From: Bacteroidota bacterium
GTDB taxonomy: Bacteria; Bacteroidota; Bacteroidia; Sphingobacteriales; Sphingobacteriaceae
Direction of reading: 5' to 3'
Assembly (NCBI GenBank): GCA_018266915.1
Contig: JAFDZM010000022.1
Coordinates: 16,348 to 80,347, forward strand
Length of the DNA stretch: 64,000 nt
The notes beneath the pieces were generated by a model. The model was not told the origin of the DNA and did no database searches. It worked only from the letters and a program-made list of their open reading frames with translations. Shown piece by piece: positions 19,132 to 27,562 of this stretch (the first letter of the stretch is position 1; the number at the start of each line of letters is the position of its first letter). The position numbers and the translations under genes were made by a program.

Positions 19132-20040
19132 TTATGCTTTGTTAAATGACTTAGCAGTAATTGTTAAACCTTCTCCTGTTTTAAGTGGCATATCCTTATT
19201 CAGAACCTGCTTTATTTTATTATTACTAACAATATAGCTTTCTGTAAGTTTATGCAAACGTTCGGTAGTTAACGGCAAATGCAATACATCGCCGCATTTA
19301 GCTAAAAAGCCTATAAGTTTTGGGCTTATCTTCCATAACCTTGGTTTTACACCTATGGCATTGGCTAATAATTTAACTACCTCGTTGGTTGATAATGCCT
19401 CATCGTCTGCAACCTGGTATATTCCTTTGGGTATTTCGTTGCGCTGAATCAATTCTTTTATAACGAAACATAAATTCCCGACACTCAGGAACGATCTCCT
19501 GTTATCAAAACCAGATAGTGGATAAGGGATGCCTTTTTTGACCAATTTGTACAACAGGTTAAGATTACCCTTATTACCGGGACCATGTATCATACATGGA
19601 CGAAGTATATAATACGACCTCCCTTCAGGCAAAGGCAGGGACTGTATATATTCCTCTGCCATCAATTTCGATTTGCCATAATCGGTTTGCGGATTGGGTT
19701 TATCGTCTTCAGTAAGGGCATCAGGTACTGAATCAGCCGCTGCTTTTACAGAGCTTATGAAAATGAACTTTTTTGCCGATGATTTCAGGAATACGTCATA
19801 CAGCTTACAAGTGAGTTCAAAGTTCACTTCATAATACTCTTCTGGTTTGGAAGATTTCTTCAGATCATGCGCTTTGCCAGCAAGGTGAATAATGGTATCT
19901 ATTGAGTTTAATGTCTCTGCAGATATGGTTTGCGACTCAACACGGGATAGAGTATGAACCTGGCAATTGTCATTCAGATATTGTAACAAATTCTGACCAA
20001 CGAAGCCGGTTGAGCCGGTGATTAAAACATTAGTCTTCAT
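19132..20040 (-). CDS. NAD-dependent epimerase/dehydratase (extended SDR)
   Basis: A 302-residue SDR with VLITGSTGFVGQNLL at residues 5-19, IHLAGKAHD near 50, FISSVKAAAD, and the catalytic YGKSKLMAEEY near 142. The protein resembles UDP-glucose/UDP-hexosamine 4-epimerase or 4-reductase relatives. In many O-antigen loci such a gene sits beside an initiating transferase and reduces a 4-keto-6-deoxy sugar. With the WbpM-type dehydratase at 4336 it could complete UDP-QuiNAc or UDP-FucNAc, but this is inference. It overlaps the upstream glycosyltransferase by 11 bp, so the two are translationally coupled. Last gene of the glycan locus. Confidence 0.75.
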   Translation of the reverse strand: MKTNVLITGSTGFVGQNLLQYLNDNCQVHTLSRVESQTISAETLNSIDTIIHLAGKAHDLKKSSKPEEYYEVNFELTCKLYDVFLKSSAKKFIFISSVKAAADSVPDALTEDDKPNPQTDYGKSKLMAEEYIQSLPLPEGRSYYILRPCMIHGPGNKGNLNLLYKLVKKGIPYPLSGFDNRRSFLSVGNLCFVIKELIQRNEIPKGIYQVADDEALSTNEVVKLLANAIGVKPRLWKISPKLIGFLAKCGDVLHLPLTTERLHKLTESYIVSNNKIKQVLNKDMPLKTGEGLTITAKSFNKA

Positions 20041-21148
20041 ATAACTTAAATGTTTGTGCCACCACTTCTTTGAGTGAAAATTCGTTTACCATTTTTTCCC
20101 TGGAGGCTATTCCCATTTTCAGCCTTAAATCTTCATCCAATAAAAGCGTTCTTATCCGGGAACCCAGCTGTTCATGATCTTTTACAGGGACTTTAAAGCC
20201 ATTTATTCCCTCGTCCACACACTCTTTGCAGCCTATTGCATCAGTTGTAACTATGGGGCGGCCTACAGCCATAGCTTCGATAAGTGATTTGGGTAAACCC
20301 TCTCTGTATGATGGCAGGCATACGATATCTGATTGCTCATAGATATTTTTCACATCGCTCCGGTGTCCCAGCCAATTAATATATCCCGGCTCACATTTAT
20401 CCTTTAACGCTTGTTCAGTAATGTGGGCTGGATTATACTCATCAATTCCACCTACCAGCCAGAACTCTGCATTTCCTGCAAATTCATTTTTCAATAAGTG
20501 TGCAGCCTCTATATACTCCAGTACGCCTTTATCTTTCAGCATTCTGGCCAGGAGCACTATTACCAGCTTTTCCTTTTTTACCGGTGCAAAAAAAGTGAAC
20601 TCTTTTTCATCTACTCCCGAACCTTTAATAATCACAAAATTCTTCCCGTTTAAAAAACCCAGCTGATTATAAAAAGCCTGATCGTCGGGATTCTGGAAGA
20701 TAAAATTTGATTTCTGATCGCTAAAGGCCCATTTTAATAACCCTTTTAAAAACACTTTACTTAACGATTGGCGGTTATCCGTAAAAGTATATCCCAACCC
20801 GCTCACCGCATTGATAATTTTAGCTTTTGATTTTGCTTTCCGGGCTGCAATAGTACCGTATATGGATGGCTTTAGTGTGATATGATGGACAACATCAGGC
20901 TTAATCTCCTTGTATATTTTGGTTAATTTGGTAATCAGTGAAAGCTCTTTAACCGGATTTTTGCCTGAGCGCTCGAAATCGATATCGATCACCTTTATCC
21001 CCTGCTGCTTTAGCAACTCTTTACATCCGGTGTTTTTGGTAGCCAGGTAAACGTCATGGTTCCTTTTTAATGCCTCAAGGGCCAGCGGCAGCCTGTGCGA
21101 AACAAAAAACCAATCGACATTTACTACAAAAAGAAGCTTTTTACCCAT
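20030..21148 (-). CDS. Glycosyltransferase family 4 (PglA/CapM-like)
   Basis: A 372-residue GT-B enzyme. It opens with LLFVVNVDWFFVSHRLPLALEAL, which together with DVVHHITLKPSIYGTIAAR near 85 is typical of the GT4 group including PglA and CapM. These transfer a HexNAc to a lipid-linked first sugar. The donor-binding half carries VVLLARMLKDKGVLEYIEAA near 197 and PSYREGLPKSLIEAMAVGRPIVTTDAIGC near 285 (E-x7-E). Its pairing with the SDR downstream suggests it acts second, after the initiating transferase. That is a context argument only. Confidence 0.8.
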   Translation of the reverse strand: MGKKLLFVVNVDWFFVSHRLPLALEALKRNHDVYLATKNTGCKELLKQQGIKVIDIDFERSGKNPVKELSLITKLTKIYKEIKPDVVHHITLKPSIYGTIAARKAKSKAKIINAVSGLGYTFTDNRQSLSKVFLKGLLKWAFSDQKSNFIFQNPDDQAFYNQLGFLNGKNFVIIKGSGVDEKEFTFFAPVKKEKLVIVLLARMLKDKGVLEYIEAAHLLKNEFAGNAEFWLVGGIDEYNPAHITEQALKDKCEPGYINWLGHRSDVKNIYEQSDIVCLPSYREGLPKSLIEAMAVGRPIVTTDAIGCKECVDEGINGFKVPVKDHEQLGSRIRTLLLDEDLRLKMGIASREKMVNEFSLKEVVAQTFKLYED

Positions 21149-21240
21149 TAAACAAATTCCAAATTAGTGCACCAGCATATAGGCTGGTAATTTCCTGTAA
21201 AAGTAGCTTATTAAAGAATATCCGGTACTGTTAAAATAAA

Positions 21241-21266
21241 ATCGTCAGCTTGTAAAAGCTGACGAT
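21241..21266 (-). terminator. Terminator after the beta-helix gene
   Basis: Perfect 11-bp stem ATCGTCAGCTT/AAGCTGACGAT with a four-base loop. On the minus strand it is followed by TTTATTTT. Confidence 0.75.
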
Positions 21267-21296
21267 CTGTTTTATAATGTCTTTAAATGCAAAAAA

Positions 21297-22463
21297 TTAA
21301 TGGAAATCTATTTTATCTCTGCTAAAATTCCTTTTAAGCCTCTTTAATGAATCAGGTTGCTCAGCACTATTTTTTGATATCGAAACATTACTAAATTCAA
21401 TATTAGGCCCTTTTTCAGAATGCCCCAAGCGCGTGAATGTCAGCCTGTTGTTCTTCCATTTTGGATTAATAACCTGTATATGCCCGTTCATATTGTTAGT
21501 AGCCAGCGTATTTCTGAAACCGTAATAAAGAAAGGCGTTGTCTGAACCATCATCTATATGGTTTCGGATAATGATATTAGCATCCCTATCAACCTTACCT
21601 TGCATCGCCCATATAGAGACTGCGATACCAATCTTCGCATTATTAAAGGTAACCGGGGCATCAATTAAAATGTTATTTAACACATCGGCATTCCCGTTGG
21701 GTTCAAAATCTATACCGGCTTGCGGGTCGGAGCCATTCGTATTACATACCACCGCCTTCCGAATAGTTAAGCCATCTGCTGAAACGACCGAAATGCCATT
21801 CCTGCGGTTATCATTTAGCACAGGACAAAAAATACGGACCCCTTTAGACGTTCCTGCTGCCGTCCTGCCCAGATAAATTCCATCGCCCCAGCACTCGGAT
21901 ATAATCGGGTTAATAATATCAATGTTAGTTGCGCCTGCAATAAAAAGCCCCATGCCCCATTCACCTTTAGTGCCTTTATGATTTTTTCTGTCACCCTCAA
22001 GAACAGGGAAGTATAGCTTTACATTCTGAGCATTGTAAATAGCTAACAGTTGGTAATGGGGATCATCCGTTGAAGCCAATATTAGTTTTGATTTTGTGTC
22101 AAATATAACAGTCGAGTTGCTTTTCAAACCAACACCATTTTTGTTTACAAGAACCGGAAAGTTGGGGAAAACCACTTTAGGGTGTGTATTTATACCTTGC
22201 TGCAAATAGGTGGTATAATCAACAGAACCATCAGTAACATAACCTTGAGGTAGGCTTTTGGTCAAATCATAAGCGGTACTTTTTTCTGCATTAGCCGTTT
22301 GCCGCAGTGTAGTTAGCAGGTTATCTGATGGCATGTATTCAGCCGGGATAGGTTTAACTTGGAATCCTGATTGCGCATTGCAATTTCTTACTGAGATACA
22401 GGCAGATGCTATCAACGACAACACCAGCATTTTAATTGGGGTAATAAGGGGAAACTTTTTCAT
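21297..22463 (-). CDS. Secreted right-handed parallel beta-helix protein (pectate-lyase/GH28-like fold)
   Basis: A 388-residue protein with a Sec signal peptide (hydrophobic LVLSLIASACISV, probable cut after CNA near residue 30). The body shows repeating short beta-strands with Asn and Gly turns (for example NIDIINPIISECWGDGIYLGR, GVRIFCPVLNDNRRNGISVVS, LTIRKAVVCNTNGSDPQAGIDFEPNG), as in polysaccharide lyases and GH28 enzymes. The segment GDGIYLG and the following Asp/Glu pairs may be functional, but no family-specific catalytic set can be named. Inside an exopolysaccharide locus it may trim or cleave the polymer during export. It could also be a non-catalytic beta-helix. Own terminator downstream. 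Confidence 0.7.
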   Translation of the reverse strand: MKKFPLITPIKMLVLSLIASACISVRNCNAQSGFQVKPIPAEYMPSDNLLTTLRQTANAEKSTAYDLTKSLPQGYVTDGSVDYTTYLQQGINTHPKVVFPNFPVLVNKNGVGLKSNSTVIFDTKSKLILASTDDPHYQLLAIYNAQNVKLYFPVLEGDRKNHKGTKGEWGMGLFIAGATNIDIINPIISECWGDGIYLGRTAAGTSKGVRIFCPVLNDNRRNGISVVSADGLTIRKAVVCNTNGSDPQAGIDFEPNGNADVLNNILIDAPVTFNNAKIGIAVSIWAMQGKVDRDANIIIRNHIDDGSDNAFLYYGFRNTLATNNMNGHIQVINPKWKNNRLTFTRLGHSEKGPNIEFSNVSISKNSAEQPDSLKRLKRNFSRDKIDFH

Positions 22464-22527
22464 AACTTTTTTGTTTTATGTTGATTGTATAACATTAAGC
22501 TATTTGATTGGTTTTCGCACAGGAAGT

Positions 22528-23667
22528 TTAAAATTTACTCCATACAACACGTTTAATATAATCCGTATAACTCAAAATAATCCTAACTATTTTCTCAGAA
22601 ACGTTTGGCATCGAATAGTCTGCCACGCGCCTGAAATTCCGATCTTCACCTATTTTTTGATATTGTAATTGTTTCAATCCCTGCATAATGCGTTCAGGGT
22701 TCAGGCCCACCATCATTACAGACGCTTCTTCCATAGCTTCGGGGCGTTCATGTGCATCACGGATATTTAATGCCCTGAAGTTTAAGATCGACGATTCTTC
22801 TGATATAGTACCGCTGTCGGATAAAACAGCATATGATTTCATCTGCAAGGCATTATAATCGTTAAACCCTAATGGTTTCAGGAATTGTACCTCCGGTCTC
22901 ACCGATACTTTTTTAGCTTCTATCATATTCCTGGTGCGTGGGTGCGTGCTCACAATTACCGGGAAGCCGAATGTTTCTGCAATATGATTTAAGCTTTCGA
23001 TTAATCCATTGAAGTTCTTCTCGCTGTTAATGTTTTCTTCACGGTGTGATGATACGACAAAGTACTTACCTTCTTCCAGGTTCAAGCGGCTTAATACATC
23101 CGATTTTTCAATCTCAGGTTTGTAGTGGTTCAAAACCTCGAACATAGGTGAACCTGTTTTAATGATCCTATCTGCAGGTAAGCCTTCACGTAAAAGATAT
23201 TCACGGGCGATATCGCTGTAAGTAAGATTGATGTCGGCAATGTGGTCAACTATCCGGCGGTTGGTTTCTTCGGGAACGCGCTGATCGAAACAACGGTTAC
23301 CGGCTTCCATGTGAAATATCGGGATTTGGCGTTTTTTTGCAGGGATGGCACAAAGACAGCTATTAGTATCTCCCAGTATTAGGAACACATCTGGTTTTTC
23401 ACTTTCCAGCAACGGATCAATCTTAATCAGTATCTGACCCACAGTCGCGGTAGCAGTTGCTCCGGCAGCATTTAAGAAATGATCGGGTTTGCGTATGCCC
23501 AGGTCGTCAAAAAATATCTGGTTCAGTTCGTAATCATAGTTTTGGCCGGTATGAACCAGTATGTGATCAATAGCTTCCGACTGATCCAGTGCAGCCATAA
23601 CCCGCGACAATCTTATTATTTCAGGCCGTGTACCAACCACGGTCATTACTTTAAGTCTCGATTTCAT
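22528..23667 (-). CDS. capG: UDP-HexNAc 2-epimerase of the UDP-L-FucNAc pathway (CapG/FnlC/WbjD-type)
   Basis: A 379-residue non-hydrolysing 2-epimerase: VVGTRPEIIRLSRV near the N-terminus, VHTGQNYDYELNQIFFDDL, GDTNSCLCAIPAKKRQIPIFHMEAGNRCFDQRVPEETNRRI near 98, and SDSGTISEESSILNFRALNIR near 285. The CF-DQRVPEE version and the neighbouring capE- and capF-like genes point to the enzyme that makes UDP-L-FucNAc from the reduced talosamine intermediate, rather than the ManNAc-forming WecB. Last of the capE-cupin-capF-capG run. Confidence 0.85.
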   Translation of the reverse strand: MKSRLKVMTVVGTRPEIIRLSRVMAALDQSEAIDHILVHTGQNYDYELNQIFFDDLGIRKPDHFLNAAGATATATVGQILIKIDPLLESEKPDVFLILGDTNSCLCAIPAKKRQIPIFHMEAGNRCFDQRVPEETNRRIVDHIADINLTYSDIAREYLLREGLPADRIIKTGSPMFEVLNHYKPEIEKSDVLSRLNLEEGKYFVVSSHREENINSEKNFNGLIESLNHIAETFGFPVIVSTHPRTRNMIEAKKVSVRPEVQFLKPLGFNDYNALQMKSYAVLSDSGTISEESSILNFRALNIRDAHERPEAMEEASVMMVGLNPERIMQGLKQLQYQKIGEDRNFRRVADYSMPNVSEKIVRIILSYTDYIKRVVWSKF

Positions 23668-23700
23668 TATATAATATTAGGCAGATGTTTTAATATTCAA

Positions 23701-24816
23701 CTAAACGTTTTCAAAATAAGTATCCGAATCGGCTGGATCATAGAACTCGTTGATCCAGAATATGGTATATAATTCTTCAGTTCCGACATTTTTGATGTTG
23801 TGGGTATACCAAACCGGCATGTCAACGTAAGCTGGCTCATCACCCGAAAGGTGAAAATCAAGCACTTCATCGGTTCCAATCCTTCTGAGTTGTATCAATG
23901 CATTCCCTTTTATAACTGCAAAGCGTTCAATTTTTCTGGTATGATAATGGTTGCCCCGTGTAATGCCGGGTACGGTAGTAGAAAAAGACACCTGCCCGCC
24001 TACATTTAGCCGGATCACCTCAACAAAGGCGCCTCTTGGATCGATGTGCTGCTTAAACTTAACCGGGAAATAGTTTTTGACATCCATATAGCAGCGAAAG
24101 GTATTGAACAGCTTCACTTCAAACGGATCATTCAACTGCGGAATTATTCCGCCATCCATATAGTCACTTTTGTAACCTTCCAGAAGCTTCAAAATAGCCG
24201 ATACCTTCTTTTCATCCGTATGCGGGATAACTAAAAGGTCTTTTCCTTCCTTGCTCCTGATCTCATGAATGATCGCCTTCGCCAGGTCATCTACATAAAT
24301 CAGCTTTACATCTCCGTCAACTTCAATGTTCGGAGTTTCATTATGCGTTAGCTGATGACAAAAAGTGGCTATGAAAGAATTATAATAAGGATGCCCAAAA
24401 GGACCGAATACATTCGGGATCACCATACCAGTGAACTTTCCGCCCGAACGTTTGGCCCAGGCAGCAAACAGTTCCCTGCCCGCCTTCTTGCTTTTGCCAT
24501 ATACGTTGTCGCGTTCTTCCTGAGATGAAGAAGAGAACAGGACGTGTGCCTTACTATTAACAGCTTCCAATGCACCAACCAGTTTTTCAACCAGTTCGAT
24601 ATTGGTTTTGTAAATAGTATCCGGATCGTTGTGACGATTTAATGCAGCAAGGTGAACGATGGCATCGCAATCAGAAACAAATTGTTGCAGTTTGCTCTCG
24701 TCCTCGAAATAGTCTCTTGAAAAAGGTACAACTTCAAATTCATCAGGAAAAAGCTGGATGGTATTGGTTAAATGTTTCCCAACAAATCCTTCATTTCCTG
24801 TAATACCTATTTTCAT
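23701..24816 (-). CDS. capF: Bifunctional UDP-sugar reductase with C-terminal cupin (CapF/FnlB/WbjC-type)
   Basis: A 371-residue protein with an N-terminal SDR domain (GITGNEGFVGKHL at 3-15; YGKSKKAGREL near 128) and a C-terminal cupin domain from about residue 245 (PRGAFVEVIRL, GITRGNHYHTRKIERFAVIKG, YVDMPVWYTHNIKNVG). This architecture and length match CapF of Staphylococcus aureus, where the cupin epimerises C3 of the 4-keto intermediate and the SDR domain reduces C4. Histidines in GNHYH probably bind zinc. The ATG overlaps the stop of the upstream cupin gene by four bases. Confidence 0.92.
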   Translation of the reverse strand: MKIGITGNEGFVGKHLTNTIQLFPDEFEVVPFSRDYFEDESKLQQFVSDCDAIVHLAALNRHNDPDTIYKTNIELVEKLVGALEAVNSKAHVLFSSSSQEERDNVYGKSKKAGRELFAAWAKRSGGKFTGMVIPNVFGPFGHPYYNSFIATFCHQLTHNETPNIEVDGDVKLIYVDDLAKAIIHEIRSKEGKDLLVIPHTDEKKVSAILKLLEGYKSDYMDGGIIPQLNDPFEVKLFNTFRCYMDVKNYFPVKFKQHIDPRGAFVEVIRLNVGGQVSFSTTVPGITRGNHYHTRKIERFAVIKGNALIQLRRIGTDEVLDFHLSGDEPAYVDMPVWYTHNIKNVGTEELYTIFWINEFYDPADSDTYFENV

Positions 24817-25262
24817 AATGAATTGCTTATATCGTTCCAGTTATACCATTTATCCTGATCATACCGGTAATCGTCACCGACAGACTGTTGAACTGTAAAA
24901 TCAGAGAATATCATCACACGCGAACCAGGCTCCAGCGCCTTAAATCCATTTGCATACCCACCAGGGATATGTAAAACAGCCGGATTACTAGCTGACAGAT
25001 TATATTCAAATGTCTCGCACTCGCCGGAAGGATTTTCCCAGTTATCGATCTTTACTGCTAATACTTTAAAGGCCCCGGCAATAACATGGAACCACTTGCT
25101 TTCTGTGCGATGGCCCTGCCAGGCCCTTACAATAGTTACATCAGCGGGTTCAATGGTATAAAACCGTTTTATACCATCGAATGTAAAATCATTCACGAAA
25201 CAGATTGATCCCCGATGATCGGTATGAACTGCACCGGATATGACCTCAGGTTGATTACTCAT
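24813..25262 (-). CDS. RmlC/WxcM-like cupin sugar isomerase or epimerase
   Basis: A 149-residue single cupin domain: HTDHRGSICFVNDFTFDGIKRFYTIEP, VIVRAWQGHRTESKWFHVIAGAFKVLAVKIDNWE, LHIPGGYANGFKALEPGSRVMIFSDFTV. It resembles dTDP-4-dehydrorhamnose 3,5-epimerase relatives, but the catalytic His-Asp pair of RmlC cannot be confirmed by eye. It lies between capE- and capF-like genes and overlaps capF by four bases, so a role in the same UDP-L-FucNAc route is likely. CapE/F/G alone are sufficient in S. aureus, so its exact step is open. Confidence 0.7.
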   Translation of the reverse strand: MSNQPEVISGAVHTDHRGSICFVNDFTFDGIKRFYTIEPADVTIVRAWQGHRTESKWFHVIAGAFKVLAVKIDNWENPSGECETFEYNLSASNPAVLHIPGGYANGFKALEPGSRVMIFSDFTVQQSVGDDYRYDQDKWYNWNDISNSL

Positions 25263-25268
25263 ATCAGT

Positions 25269-26306
25269 TTACCCCGGATATTGTGCTACTTCGTTATCAC
25301 CAAACAATTCCTTTTTTATTAGCGGAAGATTTGATAATAGCTTCTTCATTCCCTCTACTCCCAATTGCTGCGTATTGTGCGAATGGTAATCCTCTATCCG
25401 GGCTATGTCTACTTCACCCTCCGAAAAATATTGGTTATAGTTCAGGTTGCGGTTATCGGCAGGTATACGGTAAAAGTTGCCCATATCTTCTGCCTTCGCC
25501 ATCTCTTCGCGGGTACACAGTGTCTCATATAGCTTTTCGCCGTGGCGTGTACCTATGATCTGCGTTTCGTTATCGGCATGGGCTAACTCCTTTAATGCTG
25601 TAGCCAGGTCGCCGATTGTGCCTGCAGGTGCTTTATTAACAAACAGATCACCCTGATTACCATGTTCAAATGCAAACAAAACAAGATCAACCGCATCTTC
25701 CAGTGACATCAGGAAGCGTGTCATTTTAGGATCAGTAATCGTTATCGGGTTGCCTTCCTTTATTTGTTTTAGGAACAATGGAATAACAGAGCCGCGCGAA
25801 GCCATTACGTTACCGTACCTGGTCAGGCACACGGTAGTTGTATTGTCGATAATGTTGCGAGATGCAGCAATGGCGACCTTTTCCATCAAAGCTTTTGAAA
25901 TACCCATTGCGTTGATCGGGTAAGCTGCTTTATCGGTACTCAGGCATATAATTTTTGATACCTTGTTGGCAACGGCTGCATCAATGGTATTTTGGGTACC
26001 AAATACATTGGTTTTGGTAGCTTCTATTGGGAAGAACTCGCATGATGGCACTTGCTTTAATGCAGCAGCGTGAAATACCAGATCGACACCATGCATGGCA
26101 CGCTCAATACTGTTATAATCGCGCACATCGCCTATATAAAATTTCAGCTTCTCATTTTTGAGCTGATTGCGCATATCGTCCTGCTTCTTTTCATCACGAC
26201 TAAAAATGCGTATTTCTTTAATATCAGTATGTAAAAAACGGCTTAAAACAGCATTGCCAAATGAGCCCGTTCCACCTGTTATCAGCAATATTTTATCTTT
26301 AAACAT
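25269..26306 (-). CDS. capE: UDP-GlcNAc 4,6-dehydratase/5-epimerase (CapE/FnlA/WbjB-type)
   Basis: A 345-residue short, soluble member of the CapD/FlaA1 dehydratase family: LLITGGTGSFGNAVL at residues 7-21, FSRDEKKQDDMRNQL, VFHAAALKQVPSCEFFPIEATKTNVFGTQN, LSTDKAAYPINAMGISKALME (Met in place of Tyr in the YxxxK position), and GTRHGEKLYETL near 252. CapE starts UDP-L-FucNAc synthesis from UDP-GlcNAc. It differs from the 4336 gene by lacking the membrane domain. Confidence 0.9.
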   Translation of the reverse strand: MFKDKILLITGGTGSFGNAVLSRFLHTDIKEIRIFSRDEKKQDDMRNQLKNEKLKFYIGDVRDYNSIERAMHGVDLVFHAAALKQVPSCEFFPIEATKTNVFGTQNTIDAAVANKVSKIICLSTDKAAYPINAMGISKALMEKVAIAASRNIIDNTTTVCLTRYGNVMASRGSVIPLFLKQIKEGNPITITDPKMTRFLMSLEDAVDLVLFAFEHGNQGDLFVNKAPAGTIGDLATALKELAHADNETQIIGTRHGEKLYETLCTREEMAKAEDMGNFYRIPADNRNLNYNQYFSEGEVDIARIEDYHSHNTQQLGVEGMKKLLSNLPLIKKELFGDNEVAQYPG

Positions 26307-26311
26307 CGTGG

Positions 26312-27529
26312 CTAATCAATTTCTTCAATTAATTTATATATTTTTTCGCTTTGTTTTTCAGGGTTTTTGTTTTTTAGCACAAAATCCCTTGCTGTCCGTC
26401 CCTTTTCAATTAATACCTCCGGATCAAAGTTCAAAATTTCAGATATCTTATCTGCAAGAACCTTAACCGATGTATCTTCAAGGGTGTAGCAATAATCATA
26501 ATATTCGTCAGGTATGCCGGCTAGTTTATATAAGAGCGTAGGCGTACCTGATGCTAAAAACTCCATCACTTTAGATGGGAATGAGAATTTAGTAAATTCC
26601 CCCTCAGGCGTCCGCGGGCTAACTAATAACGATGCATCCCTTTGTAACTTTAAAATCCCCGGCCTGTCAATCTTGTTTCCTTTGTAAACTATATTTCCAT
26701 TGCGCCCGGCGGCTGCTATTATTTCATCTTTTGTATTTCCGCTTCCACAAATTTCTAGTTGGTAGTTGTTGTTATCAAGCAAATTAAAGGCCTCTATAAG
26801 ATTTAAAATTCCGGACTTTCTGTGCAAAGAACCTGTGTAGTGAATTATTTTTTTATTACCCGTGCTATTTTTAGGCGGTGCCTCAGTCTTACCCAAATTA
26901 GCAACTCCCTCAACTACGGTCCATTTTTTATCACCAATCGGCAACATTTCCGCCATATATTTGGTGATCAGGACATATTTATCTACTTCGTTAAGCGATT
27001 TTTCTAATATCGCATTATTATACTTTTTAAATATTCTATAGAATACGTTATCCGGCCCTCCCATATGCTGGGGCAGATCCGTAATAATTACTGCAATTTT
27101 TATATTCTTAAATTTCCGCTTGGCTGCTATTGCAGCCTTTAAAAAAGGTACAAAGGGATTATAAATCAATATAGTCTTGTCTTCGTTGTTTTGACGGGCC
27201 CAATCAAAAATTCTTTTTTTGGCCTTGGAATAGATATCGAAATTTTTTAACCCCAAAAAGTTAAAATACCCTACGTTGAATCCATCAAATCCTAACTCCT
27301 TACCAAAAGCGAATTGTTTAATAGATGTTGTACTATATAAAGTAGGATAAGAGCCGATATAAGGAAAATTTAACACCTTGATATCCTTATAGTAAGCAGT
27401 TAAGCCCTCAACAAGGGACCATTGCAGACCATCTGCCGCATATTGTGTATTATTTTTACTATTTTTTATTATTTCTTCTCGTATCTCAGTCGGAAAAAGA
27501 CCGGTTAAAAACAATACTTTATTCGCCAT
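26312..27529 (-). CDS. Glycosyltransferase (GT-B, GT4-like)
   Basis: A 405-residue enzyme with VLFLTGLFPTEIREEIIKN at the N-terminus, a central IIHYTGSLHRKSGILNLIEAFNLL, and a C-terminal donor site LLVSPRTPEGEFTKFSFPSKVMEFLASGTPTLLYKLAGIP containing the E-x7-E-like region. It is five bases from the capE-like gene and first in that run, so it may transfer the L-FucNAc residue, but this rests only on position. Confidence 0.78.
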   Translation of the reverse strand: MANKVLFLTGLFPTEIREEIIKNSKNNTQYAADGLQWSLVEGLTAYYKDIKVLNFPYIGSYPTLYSTTSIKQFAFGKELGFDGFNVGYFNFLGLKNFDIYSKAKKRIFDWARQNNEDKTILIYNPFVPFLKAAIAAKRKFKNIKIAVIITDLPQHMGGPDNVFYRIFKKYNNAILEKSLNEVDKYVLITKYMAEMLPIGDKKWTVVEGVANLGKTEAPPKNSTGNKKIIHYTGSLHRKSGILNLIEAFNLLDNNNYQLEICGSGNTKDEIIAAAGRNGNIVYKGNKIDRPGILKLQRDASLLVSPRTPEGEFTKFSFPSKVMEFLASGTPTLLYKLAGIPDEYYDYCYTLEDTSVKVLADKISEILNFDPEVLIEKGRTARDFVLKNKNPEKQSEKIYKLIEEID

Positions 27530-27562
27530 TCTATTATTGGGTATTACTTTATGCTACTTGAA

